Counted from the stretch's first letter, positions 52,908-62,329 are shown. The stretch is 64,000 nucleotides of DNA from Streptomyces sp. CB01881 (GCF_002953255.1 NZ_CP026498.1:6666436-6730435); one strand, 5' to 3'. The notes: generated by a model from the sequence alone, not told the origin. Translations and numbers: made by a program.

Positions 52908-54608
52908 ATGTCCGCAGCGGTCACCCACCCCCTCGTCGCCGAGCTGGTCGAACGCCACCAGGCCACCCTGGACGCCGCGCTCGCCGCCGCCGCGAAGCGC
53001 GACTACTGGTCGCCCTACCCCGAGTTCCCGAAGGCCTACGGCGAGAGCGGCGCCGCGGACGGCAAGGCCGCCTTCGAGGCCCTGCTGAACAAGCCGTTCG
53101 CCCTCGAAGGCCACCCCGCCGACGGCGACCTGGTCGGCGGCGAGGCCTCCCCGTACGGCGTCGAGCTGGGCATCGGCTACCCGCACGCCGAGCCGGACGC
53201 GCTGATCGCCGCGCTGACCGCCGCCCGGCCCGGCTGGGCCGCCGCCACCCCGCTCGACCGCGCCGCCGTCTGCCTGGAGATCCTGGCCCGGATCAACGCC
53301 CGCTCGCACGAGTTCGCGCACGCGGTCATGCACACCACCGGCCAGGCGTACGGCATGGCCTTCCAGGCCGGCGGCCCGCACGCCCAGGACCGCGGCCTGG
53401 AGGCCGTCGCCTACGCGTACGCCGAGCAGACCCGGCTGCCGCGGCAGGCCGGCTGGACCAAGCCCCAGGGCAAGCGCGACCCGCTGGTGATGACCAAGGA
53501 CTTCACCGTCGTCCCGCGCGGCCTCGCGCTGCTGATCGGCTGCAACACCTTCCCCACCTGGAACGGCTTCCCGGGCCTGTTCGCCTCGCTGGCCACCGGC
53601 AACCCGGTGCTGGTCAAGCCGCACCCGCGCGCCATGCTGCCGCTCGCCCTCACCGTCGCGATCGCCCGCGAGGTGCTCGCCGAGGCCGGCTTCGACCCCA
53701 ACCTGGTCTGCCTGGCCGCCGAGCACGAGGGCGGCACCGTCGCCCAGACGCTCGCCGTGCGCCCCGAGATCAAGCTGATCGACTACACCGGCTCCACCGC
53801 CTTCGGCGACTGGCTGGAGGAGCACGCCCGGCAGGCCGAGGTCTACACCGAGAAGGCCGGCGTCAACACCGTCGTCATCGACTCCACCGACGACTACAAG
53901 GGCATGCTGGGCAACCTGGCCTTCTCGCTCTCGCTGTACAGCGGCCAGATGTGCACCACCCCGCAGAACCTGCTGATCCCGCGCACCGGCGTCGACACCG
54001 ACCAGGGCACCAAGTCCTACGACGAGGTGGTGACCGACCTCGCCACCGCGATCGAGGGCCTGCTCTCCGACGACGCCCGCGCCGCCGCCCTGCTCGGCGC
54101 CGTGGTCAACCCCGGCGTGCTCCAGCGCACGGTGGCCGCGGCCGGCGGCGAGTACGGCGAACTCGCGCTCGCCCCGCGCGTGGTGACCTCGCCCGAGTTT
54201 CCCGCCGCGACCGTCCGCACCCCCGCGCTGGTCAAGCTGGACGCCGACAAGCCGGACGACCGGGCGGTCTTCCGCACCGAGTGCTTCGGCCCGGTCTCCT
54301 TCGCCGTCGCGGTCGAATCCACCGCCGCCGCGGTCGAGTTGCTCCGCGACACGGTCCGCACCCAGGGCGCGATGACCGCCTCCGGCTACACCACGTCGAC
54401 CGAGGTCGAGACCGCCCTGGTCGAGGCCGCCCTCGACTCCGGCGTCTCGCTCTCGCTCAACCTCACCGGCGGCGTGTTCGCGAACCAGACCGCCGCCTTC
54501 TCCGACCTGCACGGCACCGGCGCCAACCCGGCCGCCAACTCCGCGTACTGCGACGGCGCGTTCGTCGCCAACCGGTTCCGCACCGTCGAGGTCCGCCGCC
54601 ACGCCTGA
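52908..54608 (+). CDS. paaN: PaaN-type aldehyde dehydrogenase (phenylacetate pathway)
   Basis: 566 residues. An ALDH-superfamily protein of the stand-alone PaaN type: long N-terminal part beginning HPLVAELVERHQATLDAALAAA, SPYGVELGIGYP, GCNTFPTWNGFPGLFASLATGNPVLVKPHP, the Glu in VYTEKAGVN and catalytic Cys in YSGQMCTTPQN (about residue 348). It acts after ring opening of phenylacetyl-CoA-derived oxepin, oxidising the semialdehyde. No paaABCDE genes are in the window. The TetR-type site in front makes it inducible; the TetR gene is close by. Confidence 0.9.
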   Translation: MSAAVTHPLVAELVERHQATLDAALAAAAKRDYWSPYPEFPKAYGESGAADGKAAFEALLNKPFALEGHPADGDLVGGEASPYGVELGIGYPHAEPDALIAALTAARPGWAAATPLDRAAVCLEILARINARSHEFAHAVMHTTGQAYGMAFQAGGPHAQDRGLEAVAYAYAEQTRLPRQAGWTKPQGKRDPLVMTKDFTVVPRGLALLIGCNTFPTWNGFPGLFASLATGNPVLVKPHPRAMLPLALTVAIAREVLAEAGFDPNLVCLAAEHEGGTVAQTLAVRPEIKLIDYTGSTAFGDWLEEHARQAEVYTEKAGVNTVVIDSTDDYKGMLGNLAFSLSLYSGQMCTTPQNLLIPRTGVDTDQGTKSYDEVVTDLATAIEGLLSDDARAAALLGAVVNPGVLQRTVAAAGGEYGELALAPRVVTSPEFPAATVRTPALVKLDADKPDDRAVFRTECFGPVSFAVAVESTAAAVELLRDTVRTQGAMTASGYTTSTEVETALVEAALDSGVSLSLNLTGGVFANQTAAFSDLHGTGANPAANSAYCDGAFVANRFRTVEVRRHA

Positions 54609-54630
54609 GGCACCGGGCCCACGGGCCCGG

Positions 54631-54666
54631 CTCCGGGCCCCGGCGGCACGACGCCGGGGCCCGGAG
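54631..54666 (+). terminator. paaN terminator
   Basis: Perfect 15-bp stem CTCCGGGCCCCGGCG / CGCCGGGGCCCGGAG around GCACGA. Confidence 0.9.
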
Positions 54667-54758
54667 ATTCACAGCCCCGCCCCTGGGCGGCGATGATGGA
54701 GGCCGGGAGAACGCCGAGATCGGCGTCCAACCTCCGTCCGACCACCGGGAGCTGACAC

Positions 54759-56261
54759 ATGACCGCCAAGCAGACCGTCACCGACGTCCTGATCGTCGGC
54801 GCCGGACCGACCGGGCTGCTGCTGGCCGGAGACCTGGCCGCCGCCGGGGTCCGGGTCACCGTCCTGGAGAAGCGCGGCGCCGAGTCCAACCTCACCCGGG
54901 CCTTCGCCGTGCACGCCCGCACCCTCGAAATGCTGGACGCCCGCGGCCTGGCCGACGAGCTCATCGCCACCGGCGTCCCGCTCGGCTCGCTGCGGCTCTT
55001 CAACAAGCTCCGGATCGACCTCGGCAGCCTGCCGACCCGGTTCCCGTTCGTCCTGATCACCCCGCAGTCGAACACCGAACGCCTGCTCCAGGAGCGCGCG
55101 GTCAAGGCCGGCGCGACCGTCCTGCGCGGCGCCGAGGTCACCGGGCTGCGCCAGGACGCCGAGGGCGTCACGATCGAGACCGTGGAGGACGGCGCCACCG
55201 TCACCCACCGGGCCCGCTACGCGGTCGGCACCGACGGCGTCCACTCCACCGTCCGCGACCTGCTCGGCATCCCCTTCCCCGGCGAGTCCGTGGTCAACTC
55301 CGTGGTGCTGGCCGACGTCCGGCTGGAGCGCGCCCCCGACGAGGTGGTCACCGTCGGCGCCACCGACGACGGCTTCGCCTTCCTCGCGCCGTTCGGCGAC
55401 GGCTGGTACCGGGTGATCGCCTGGGACCGGCACGACCGGCACCCCGACGGCACCCCGCCGCCGCTCGACCGGATCGCCGAGATCACCCGCAACACCATCG
55501 GCGAGGACTACGGCCTGCACGACGCCCGGTGGAGCTCCACCTTCCACAGCGACGAGCGGCAGGTCCCCAACTACCGCTCCGGCCGGGTCTTCCTGGCCGG
55601 CGACGCCGCGCACTGCCACTCCCCGGCCGGCGGCCAGGGCATGAACACCGGCCTCCAGGACGCCGCAAACCTCTCCTGGAAGCTCGCCGCCGCCCTCCGG
55701 GGCCGGGCCACCGACGCCCTGCTCGACACCTACCAGACCGAGCGGCACCCGGTCGGGAAGACGGTGCTGCGCAGCTCGGGCGCGCTGGTCCGGCTCGCCC
55801 TCGCCCACTCGGCGCCCACCCGGGCCCTGCGCGGCGCCCTCACCACCGTCGCCGAGCACCTCGACGTGGTCACCGAGCGCGGCGCAAAGATCATCTCCGG
55901 CATCGGCATCCGGTACAGCGCCCCCAAGGACGCCCACCCGCTGGTCGGCCGACGCGTCCCGGACCTTCGGCTCACCGGCCTGGAGCAGCCGCGCGAGGAC
56001 GGGCCGGCCGCACCCGAGCGGCTCTACGAGGCGCTGCGCGCGGGGAAGTTCGTGCTGGTCAGCAATGACGAGCTGTCCGCCGCCGACCCGTGGGCGGACC
56101 GCGTGGTCACCGCCGCCCCGGCCGATCCGCACGGCAAGCTGCGCGACACCGTCCTGCTGATCCGCCCCGACGGCTACGCCGCCTGGGCCGCCGTCGACCC
56201 GGGCCGCGGCGAACTGCGCGCCGCCCTCGCCGAGTGGCTCGGCGCCCCCACCGACGCCTGA
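54759..56261 (+). CDS. FAD-dependent aromatic monooxygenase (PHBH/UbiH-like)
   Basis: 500 residues. FAD motifs VLIVGAGPTGLLLAGDLA, the DG motif GTDGVHSTVRDLLG and GDAAHCHSPAGGQGMNTGLQDA, followed by the C-terminal thioredoxin-like domain (PLVGRRVPDLRL). This group includes class A hydroxylases of phenols and polyketides. It sits downstream of paaN but has its own spacer and follows a strong terminator. The substrate could be an aromatic acid or a secondary metabolite; nothing nearby decides. Confidence 0.88.
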   Translation: MTAKQTVTDVLIVGAGPTGLLLAGDLAAAGVRVTVLEKRGAESNLTRAFAVHARTLEMLDARGLADELIATGVPLGSLRLFNKLRIDLGSLPTRFPFVLITPQSNTERLLQERAVKAGATVLRGAEVTGLRQDAEGVTIETVEDGATVTHRARYAVGTDGVHSTVRDLLGIPFPGESVVNSVVLADVRLERAPDEVVTVGATDDGFAFLAPFGDGWYRVIAWDRHDRHPDGTPPPLDRIAEITRNTIGEDYGLHDARWSSTFHSDERQVPNYRSGRVFLAGDAAHCHSPAGGQGMNTGLQDAANLSWKLAAALRGRATDALLDTYQTERHPVGKTVLRSSGALVRLALAHSAPTRALRGALTTVAEHLDVVTERGAKIISGIGIRYSAPKDAHPLVGRRVPDLRLTGLEQPREDGPAAPERLYEALRAGKFVLVSNDELSAADPWADRVVTAAPADPHGKLRDTVLLIRPDGYAAWAAVDPGRGELRAALAEWLGAPTDA

Positions 56262-56272
56262 CGTGCGGCCGG

Positions 56273-56314
56273 CGGGCGCAGGGCCCGGCCCCTCAGGGGG
56301 CGGCCCTGCGCCCG
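56273..56314. terminator. Convergent terminator monooxygenase / CGNR gene
   Basis: 13-bp stem CGGGCGCAGGGCC / GGCCCTGCGCCCG between the two convergent genes. Confidence 0.82.
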
Positions 56315-56321
56315 CACCGGC

Positions 56322-56888
56322 TCAGGCCTTCGCCTTCTCGTAGTGCCGCGCCGCCTTGGCCCGGTTCCCGCACACCGCCATCGAGCACCACCGCCGCCGC
56401 CCGTTCTGCGACGTGTCGAAGAAGTGCAGGATGCAGGCCTCGTGCGCGCACTTCTTGATCCGGTGCTCCCCCTGGCCGAGCAGGCCGAGCAGGTCGTCCG
56501 CCGCCAGCCAGGCCGCCAGCCACTCCGGGCGGTCCACCTCGACCTGCTCGGCCGGCCCCTGCGGACCGAGCTCCCGCCGCAGCCGCCCGTGCCGCAGCAC
56601 CTCGTTCAGCCCGGCCACCGCCACCGCCCCCGGCGCACCGTGCTCGTCGAGGTCGCGGACGACCGCCGCCAGCGCGTCCCGCGCCTCCAGCAGGGGGCCG
56701 AGCCCGGAGTCGTCGGCCCGGCAGCGCCCGGCCAGCCCGGCGGAGGCGAGCCAGATCCCGTAGCCGTCGGGTCCGGCCAGCAGGTCGTTGACCGGTGTGC
56801 CCCTCCACCGGGTGTTCAGCAGGTCCAGTGAGAGCGGTTCGCCGATCAGCGGGCGCGGGTCCCGCGGGTCTGCTGTCCGGTCCGTCAT
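56322..56888 (-). CDS. CGNR zinc-finger protein (ABATE domain)
   Basis: 188 residues. N-terminal ABATE-type region (EPLSLDLLNTRWRGTPVNDLL), then the CGNR zinc finger at the C-terminus: KKCAHEACILHFFDTS ... RRRWCSMAVCGNRAKAARHY, with Cys pairs C-x4-C and C-x4-C. Proteins of this type are thought to be stress-responsive DNA-binding regulators. The target is unknown. It begins about 390 bases from the sedolisin gene, separated by a repeat-filled region. Confidence 0.88.
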   Translation of the reverse strand: MTDRTADPRDPRPLIGEPLSLDLLNTRWRGTPVNDLLAGPDGYGIWLASAGLAGRCRADDSGLGPLLEARDALAAVVRDLDEHGAPGAVAVAGLNEVLRHGRLRRELGPQGPAEQVEVDRPEWLAAWLAADDLLGLLGQGEHRIKKCAHEACILHFFDTSQNGRRRWCSMAVCGNRAKAARHYEKAKA

Positions 56889-56920
56889 CGGTTCTCCCTC
56901 GGTCGCGCCCGGTACCCGAT

Positions 56921-56980
56921 TCTACGTCCGGCCCGGCCTGCCCCGAATTCTCTACGTCCGGCCCGGCCTGCCCCGAATTC
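56921..56980. repeat. Exact 30-bp tandem duplication
   Basis: The 30-base unit beginning TCTACGTCCGGCCCGG and ending CCCCGAATTC occurs at 56921-56950 and 56951-56980 without a mismatch. A more distant third version (GTCCGG...CCCGAGTTC) follows to about 57015. Confidence 0.97.
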
Positions 56981-57033
56981 GTCCGGAAGGGGCCGGCCCG
57001 CCCCGGCCCGAGTTCCGGCCGGGCATCGGGCCA

Positions 57034-57093
57034 GGTACGCCGCCGGGTACGCGGTCAGGTATGCCGTCAGGTTTTCCGTCAGGTTTGCGGCCG
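57034..57093. repeat. 12-bp tandem array, five copies
   Basis: Units GGTACGCCGCCG, GGTACGCGGTCA, GGTATGCCGTCA, GGTTTTCCGTCA and GGTTTGCGGCCG follow without gaps. Exact 12-base period with drift in the middle of the unit. Confidence 0.92.
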
Positions 57094-57279
57094 GAATTCC
57101 GGCCTTTAACTGTATGGAGCAGCCTCCATTCGGTTCTCCACAGTTGACTGTTTTTTAGCAACGGATTGCTTGACCATGAGCCAATTGCCGGACTCCTTCT
57201 GACATGTTCTAGCCAGCGTCTCACCCCAGCGACGCCCTGGCCCCTGCCGGCCCCCACATGCCGGCCAGAGGAGGATTCC

Positions 57280-59433
57280 GTGCGCCCCCGCTCCCTTGCC
57301 CTTGCCGCGGCCCTTGCCGTCCTGCCGCTGACCGCCGTCTCGCTCGGCGTCACCGCCGCCCAGGCGGCCCCGAACCCCAACGCCGCCGCGCCCCGCGTCT
57401 CGCTGCCGAACACCGTGACCCCCGCGGTGGCCCACTCGGAGAAGAAGGGCGACGTCCCCGCCGACCAGCAGCTCTCCGTCGCGGTCAGCCTCAAGCTGCG
57501 CAACACGGCCGAGCTGGACCGCTTCCTCACCGCGGTCGCCACCCCCGGCACCCCGGAGTACGGCCGGTACCTGACGCCGCAGCAGTTCACCGAGCGCTTC
57601 GGCCCGACCCAGGCGGGCGTCGAGCAGGTCAAGGCGTACCTCGCCGCCCAGGGCCTGACCGTCGGGAGCGTCAGCGCCAACCGCCAGGTCGTCAACGCGC
57701 ACGGCACCGCCGAGCAGATCACCAAGGCGTTCGGCACCCACGAGAGCGCCTACCTCGACACGCAGCAGCAGCGCACCTTCTTCGCCAACGACGCGGCCGC
57801 GTCCGTCCCGGCGGACCTCGCCGACGTGGTGCAGGGCATATCCGGCCTGAACAACCACACCGTCCGGACCACCCGGAACGTGAAGCCCTCCGCCGCGCCG
57901 AACGCGACCACCGCCGCCCCGAGCGGCTTCGGCCCGGGCCAGTACAACGGCGCCTACAACCTCGACAAGACCGGCGCCGACGGCACCGGGGTCAACGTCG
58001 CCCTCTGGGAGTTCGACGGCTACAGCTCCACCAACCTGAAGACGTACGACTCGCAGTACGGCCTGACCGGCCCGGCCGTCTCCACCGTCTCGGTCGACGG
58101 CGCCAACTACGACGCCAAGCCGGGCGAGGGCCAGGGCGAGGTCGAGCTGGACAGCGAGATCGTCCGCGGTGTCGCCCCCAAGGCGACCCAGCTGGTCTAC
58201 GAGGCCCCCAACAGCGACCAGGGCGAGATCGACATGGCCGCCCAGATCGTCGCCGACAACCGGGTCTCGGTGATCTCCATCTCGTGGGGCTCCTGCGAGC
58301 CCGACACCACCGCCTCATCGATGACGGCGGTCGACAACTCCTTCAAGCAGGCCGCCGCCCAGGGCATCTCGATCTTCTCGGCCTCCGGCGACGACGGCTC
58401 CCGCGACTGCACCCGCTCCACCAGCGGCTCCACCGTCAAGGCGGTCGACTTCCCGGCGTCCAGCCCGCACCAGACCGGCGTCGGCGGCACCAACCTCAAG
58501 GTCTCCGGCAGCGCCTACTCCTCGGAGAGCGCCTGGAGCACGGCCGGCGGCGGCGTCTCCACCGTCTTCGCCAAGCCGAGCTGGCAGACCGGCACCGGTG
58601 TGAGCGGCACCATGCGCACCGTCCCGGACGTCTCCTCCAACGCCGACCCGGCCAGCGGCTTCGCGATCTACACCGCCGGCGGCTGGCAGGTCTACGGCGG
58701 CACCAGCGCCGCCGCACCGCTCTGGTCCGGCTACGCCGCCCAGTTCAACCAGAAGGCCAAGGCCGCCGGGCAGCCGGTCCTCGGCGAGGCGAGCCCGAAG
58801 CTGTACGCGGTCGCCAACAGCAGCAGCTACGGCACGACGTTCCACGACGTCACCACCGGCAAGAACCAGGACTTCTCCACCAAGGCCGGGTACGACCAGG
58901 TCACCGGCTGGGGCAGCCCGATCGCGGACGCCCTGAACACCGCGCTGCTCGGCGGCACCACCCCGCCGCCGTCCGGCGGCTGCACCCCGGCCCAGCTGAT
59001 CGGCAACGGCGGCTTCGAGACCGGCACCGCCGCGCCGTGGACGGCGTCCAGCGGCGTGGTCGACAACAGCACCGGTGAGGCCGCGCACGCCGGCTCCTGG
59101 AAGGCCTGGATGGACGGCTACGGCAGCGCCCACACCGACACCCTGTCGCAGACCGTCTCGATCCCGGCCGGCTGCAAGGCCACCCTCTCGTTCTGGGTGC
59201 ACGTCGACACCGCCGAGACCGGCAGCACCGCGTACGACAAGCTGACCGTCCAGGCCGGCTCGACCACGCTGACCACCCTGTCGAACGCCAACGCGGCCAC
59301 CGGCTTCGTCCAGAAGTCCTTCGACCTCTCGGCCTTCGCCGGCCAGACGGTGACGGTCAAGTTCACCGGCACCGAGGACTCCTCGCTGAAGACCAGCTTC
59401 GTGATCGACGACGCCGCGCTCAACGTCTCCTGA
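57280..59433 (+). CDS. Secreted sedolisin (S53 peptidase) with C-terminal beta domain
   Basis: 717 residues from GTG (reads VRPRSLALAAA) behind AGAGGAGG. Signal peptide ending near AAQA-APN; pro-domain to ~205 (LSVAVSLKLRNTAELDRFL, YGRYLTPQQFTERF); catalytic domain with E and D in GEVELDSEI (about 286-290), oxyanion Asp in FSASGDDGSRD and Ser in YGGTSAAAP (about 475), plus a Ca-site-like end GYDQVTGWGSP. A Pro-rich hinge leads to a ~145-residue carbohydrate-binding-like beta-sandwich (NGGFETGTAAPW ... FVIDDAALN). It is an acid-acting serine-carboxyl protease, autoprocessed outside the cell. Confidence 0.92.
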   Translation: MRPRSLALAAALAVLPLTAVSLGVTAAQAAPNPNAAAPRVSLPNTVTPAVAHSEKKGDVPADQQLSVAVSLKLRNTAELDRFLTAVATPGTPEYGRYLTPQQFTERFGPTQAGVEQVKAYLAAQGLTVGSVSANRQVVNAHGTAEQITKAFGTHESAYLDTQQQRTFFANDAAASVPADLADVVQGISGLNNHTVRTTRNVKPSAAPNATTAAPSGFGPGQYNGAYNLDKTGADGTGVNVALWEFDGYSSTNLKTYDSQYGLTGPAVSTVSVDGANYDAKPGEGQGEVELDSEIVRGVAPKATQLVYEAPNSDQGEIDMAAQIVADNRVSVISISWGSCEPDTTASSMTAVDNSFKQAAAQGISIFSASGDDGSRDCTRSTSGSTVKAVDFPASSPHQTGVGGTNLKVSGSAYSSESAWSTAGGGVSTVFAKPSWQTGTGVSGTMRTVPDVSSNADPASGFAIYTAGGWQVYGGTSAAAPLWSGYAAQFNQKAKAAGQPVLGEASPKLYAVANSSSYGTTFHDVTTGKNQDFSTKAGYDQVTGWGSPIADALNTALLGGTTPPPSGGCTPAQLIGNGGFETGTAAPWTASSGVVDNSTGEAAHAGSWKAWMDGYGSAHTDTLSQTVSIPAGCKATLSFWVHVDTAETGSTAYDKLTVQAGSTTLTTLSNANAATGFVQKSFDLSAFAGQTVTVKFTGTEDSSLKTSFVIDDAALNVS

Positions 59434-59449
59434 TCACCCCACCCCCACC

Positions 59450-59486
59450 CCGCCGGGGCGGTCCCGCAGAGGGACTGCCCCGGCGG
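59450..59486 (+). terminator. Sedolisin terminator
   Basis: 16-bp stem CCGCCGGGGCGGTCCC / GGGACTGCCCCGGCGG (one mismatch), loop GCAGA. Confidence 0.86.
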
Positions 59487-59674
59487 CGTGTTTCCGCAGT
59501 GTTTCGGGTTCGATAACCCTGCGTTCGAACACTCGTGAGTACTGTCATACGCACGACTGATGACGTAGCCTCTCGACCGTGCATAGGGTTCCCCACAGCT
59601 CGGTGAAGCCGCTGACGGCGCGCCTCGGCGCCGGACCGGCTGCGCCGAACCCACCTGCTGGGGAAGGTAACCGA

Positions 59675-60706
59675 ATGGGCTCGCAAAACCCCCAGGACGC
59701 CCGGCTGCGGCTGGTCGGCCCGCGCCCCGGTGCGCCCGCACCCGCCGCCGCGCCGGTCCCGCCCGCCGTTCCGGCACCCGCCGCAGCACCCGCCGCCGGC
59801 CGCCCCGCGCCGGCCGGGGGCTTCGCCGACGCCCTGAACCTGGCGATCGAGGCCAGCGGCCTGAGCCTGGACCGGATCCGCGCCGCCCTCGCCCAACGCG
59901 GTGTCAGGGTCAGCGTCACCACCCTGAGTTACTGGCGCCGCGGCCGCAGCCAGCCCGAGCGGGCCAGCTCACTGCGCGCCGTCCACCTGCTGGAGGAGCT
60001 GCTCGGCCTGCCGCACTCCACCCTGTCCGCGCTGCTCGGCCCGCCCCGCCCGCGCGGCCGCTGGGCCGCCGCCGCCACCACCGCACACCTGCGGCTGGAG
60101 GACATCTGGCCGGGCGAGCAGAAGATCGCGGACGTCTTCGCCGAGCTGGACGCCCCGCCGGCCGGAGAGCTGGAGCGGCTCTCCATCCACGACTCGTACT
60201 ACGTGGACGCCGAGCGGCGCGGCAACCTGCTGCGGATGCGCCAGGTCGTCCGCGCCACCGTCGGCGGGGTGGCCCGCTGCCTGGTCGTGCACATGGCCGA
60301 CGAGGAGGCCTCCGGCTGCCCGGAGATCACCGCCGTCCGGCACGGCCGGCTGGGCCGGGTCCGCCGCCGCCCGGAGGCCGGGCTGGTGGTCGGCGAGATC
60401 ATGCTGGACCGCCCGCTCGCGCTCGGTGACAGCACGGTCTTCGAGTACGAGGTGGAGATCCCGTCGGGCGGTGCCCCGACCATGGAGTACAGCCGCCGCT
60501 TCGCGGTCCCGGTCCGCGAGTACGTGCTCCAGGTGCACTTCGACCCGGCGGCCGTGCCCGCCCACTGCGAGCGCTACGACCGCGCCCCGGGCGCGGAGGT
60601 CGACCGCCGCCGGGAGCAGCTCTGGATCGGCGCCTCGGCCAGTGCCCACGTGCTCGCCCCCGACCAGCAGCCCGGCCTCGTCGGCATCCGCTGGGAGTGG
60701 GAGTAG
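59675..60706 (+). CDS. XRE-type HTH protein of unknown role
   Basis: 343 residues, ATG (MGSQNPQDARLR) behind GGGGAAGG. A Pro/Ala linker (about 20-45) precedes an HTH-like segment (LDRIRAALAQRGVRVSVTTLSYWRRGRSQPE), then a ~230-residue domain I do not recognise (ERLSIHDSYYVDAERR, CLVVHMADEEASGCPEITAV, STVFEYEVEIPSGGAPT). No signal or membrane helix. It may be a transcriptional regulator; target unknown. It stands alone between the sedolisin and the VOC/PNPOx pair. Confidence 0.7.
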   Translation: MGSQNPQDARLRLVGPRPGAPAPAAAPVPPAVPAPAAAPAAGRPAPAGGFADALNLAIEASGLSLDRIRAALAQRGVRVSVTTLSYWRRGRSQPERASSLRAVHLLEELLGLPHSTLSALLGPPRPRGRWAAAATTAHLRLEDIWPGEQKIADVFAELDAPPAGELERLSIHDSYYVDAERRGNLLRMRQVVRATVGGVARCLVVHMADEEASGCPEITAVRHGRLGRVRRRPEAGLVVGEIMLDRPLALGDSTVFEYEVEIPSGGAPTMEYSRRFAVPVREYVLQVHFDPAAVPAHCERYDRAPGAEVDRRREQLWIGASASAHVLAPDQQPGLVGIRWEWE

Positions 60707-60805
60707 GTCCCACCGCGCCCCGGCGCCCGTGCGTCGCCGGGCTCGCGGGCATTCTTGTCATGCTACCGACAGCATATCCCTAACCCCTTCATGGCCGCAT
60801 ATCGG

Positions 60806-60851
60806 TTGACGCTCTCATCGCCTAACTACTAACCTCAATAGCAACGGTTAG
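60806..60851 (+). promoter_or_regulatory. Promoter/operator region of the VOC-PNPOx unit
   Basis: TTGACG at 60806-60811 could be a -35 box; the A/T-rich CTAACTACTAACC follows. CTAACC (60829-60834) and GGTTAG (60846-60851) form an inverted repeat with an 11-base spacer, a possible repressor site. Spacing to a -10 is not certain. Confidence 0.45.
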
Positions 60852-60894
60852 ACCCTGGCGTCCGCGGACGTCCCAGCCACGGGAGTGATCAGGT

Positions 60895-61362
60895 ATGTCC
60901 AGCACCATCACCAGCACCCTGCAGACCGGCCACGTGGGCCTGAACGTGACCGACCTGGACCGCTCGGTGGCCTTCTACCGGCGCGCCCTCGGCCTGGAGC
61001 TGGTCAACGAGGGCACCGACCCGGACCGCCGCTTCGCCTTCCTGGGCCGCGACGGCCGGCTGCTGATCACGCTCTGGCAGCAGAGCACCGGCACCTTCGC
61101 CGGCGCCGCGCCCGGCCTGCACCACCTCTCCTTCCAGGTCGACTCGCTGGACGAGGTCCGCGCCGCCGAGCAGGTGCTGCGCGAGCTGGGCGCCGAGTTC
61201 GCGTACGAGGGCGTCGTCCCGCACGGCGAGGGCTCGGCCTCCGGCGGGATCTTCTTCACCGACCCGGACGGCATCCGGCTGGAGGTCTACACCCCCAAGG
61301 GCGTGGACGAGACCGACGCCGCCGCCCCCACCAAGTCCGCCCCGACCTGCGGTTTCTTCTAG
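60895..61362 (+). CDS. VOC (glyoxalase/dioxygenase) family protein
   Basis: 155 residues. Paired VOC modules: TGHVGLNVTDLDRSVAFYRRALGLEL, then GLHHLSFQVDSLDEV and FFTDPDGIRLEVYTPKG, giving metal ligands H, H and E in the standard places. A short tail ends KSAPTCGFF. It is followed at 49 bases by the PNPOx-like gene on the same strand, so probably an operon. Activity could be glyoxalase, dioxygenase or lyase. Confidence 0.85.
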   Translation: MSSTITSTLQTGHVGLNVTDLDRSVAFYRRALGLELVNEGTDPDRRFAFLGRDGRLLITLWQQSTGTFAGAAPGLHHLSFQVDSLDEVRAAEQVLRELGAEFAYEGVVPHGEGSASGGIFFTDPDGIRLEVYTPKGVDETDAAAPTKSAPTCGFF

Positions 61363-61411
61363 AGCCCGGCTCGACCGAGGCCGCTCACCCCGCCAGCACA
61401 GGAGGCACGCC

Positions 61412-62329
61412 ATGACCGGCAGCACGCCGTACCACCCGGGCGAGCGCGCGGTGCAGGCCCGGGCCGGCCGCAGCGACCGGGCCGACCACTCGGGCCGCGC
61501 GATCGGCGGCACCATCCCGGCCGTCGCCGCCCGGTTCCTGGCCGAGCGGCGGATCCTGGTGGTGGGCGCCGCCGACGCCGACGGCAGGCTCTGGGCCACC
61601 CAGCTCACCGGCGAGCCCGGCTTCCTCCAAGCCTCCGACGAGCGGACCCTCGCGGTGGCGGCCCGCCCGGCCGGGGACGACCCGCTGGCCGCCGTCCTGG
61701 CCGGGCCGGCCGAGGTCGGCACCATCGCGCTGGACCCGGCCGGCCGACGCCGGATGCGGCTCAACGGCCGCTCCGCACCGGACGGCCGGGGCGGCCTGGT
61801 GGTCGCCGCCGACCAGGTGTACGCCAACTGCCCGAAGTACATCCAGCGCCGCAGCCCGCTGCTGCGGCCGGCCGCGGGCACCCCGCACGCGGTGGCCTCC
61901 GGGCCGGTCCTCTCCACCGCCCAGCAGCTGGCAGTGGCCACCGCCGACACCTTCTTCGTCGCCACGGCCGGCCCGGACGGAAGGGTCGACGCCTCGCACC
62001 GGGGCGGCAACCCCGGCTTCCTCCGGGTGCTCGGACCGGACCGGCTGAGCTGGCCCGAGTACGCCGGCAACAGCATGTTCATGACCCTCGGCAACCTGGA
62101 GCTCGACCCGCGCGCCGGGCTGCTGCTGCCGGACTACGAGACCGGAGGGGCGCTGCTGATCACCGGCGAGGCCCGGACCGACTGGTCCGAGCAGGCCGCA
62201 GCCGGCCTGCCGGGCGCCGAGCGGGTGGTCGACCTCACCGTCACCGGCGTCCTCGAACTGGCCGACGCCACTGCGCTGACCTGGACCGACCCCGAGTACT
62301 CGCCCGCCAACCCGCCCGCCGCCGCCTGA
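61412..62329 (+). CDS. Pyridoxamine-5'-phosphate-oxidase-family flavin protein
   Basis: 305 residues, ATG behind ACAGGAGGC. The PNPOx-like split barrel shows as VAARFLAERRILVVGAADADGRLWATQLTG and TADTFFVATAGPDGRVDASHRGG, two related modules; the marker VYANCPKYIQRR is typical of the branch found with ferredoxin or sulfur-related proteins. Binds FMN; no substrate is fixed. Likely co-transcribed with the VOC gene upstream. Confidence 0.85.
   Translation: MTGSTPYHPGERAVQARAGRSDRADHSGRAIGGTIPAVAARFLAERRILVVGAADADGRLWATQLTGEPGFLQASDERTLAVAARPAGDDPLAAVLAGPAEVGTIALDPAGRRRMRLNGRSAPDGRGGLVVAADQVYANCPKYIQRRSPLLRPAAGTPHAVASGPVLSTAQQLAVATADTFFVATAGPDGRVDASHRGGNPGFLRVLGPDRLSWPEYAGNSMFMTLGNLELDPRAGLLLPDYETGGALLITGEARTDWSEQAAAGLPGAERVVDLTVTGVLELADATALTWTDPEYSPANPPAAA

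Larger units (their letters stand above)
56889..57279. other. Repeat-filled intergenic region between CGNR and sedolisin genes
   Basis: 391 bases, no gene. It holds an exact tandem duplication of 30 bp and a five-copy 12-bp array (separate entries), then an A/T-richer stretch (57110-57200, including GACTGTTTTTTAGCAACGG) that probably contains the sedolisin promoter. Confidence 0.75.

Noticed and set aside
59505..59525. GGGTTCGATAACCC hairpin resembling a tRNA T-arm
   Set aside because: No acceptor or anticodon arm at the right distance; it is an isolated short hairpin.
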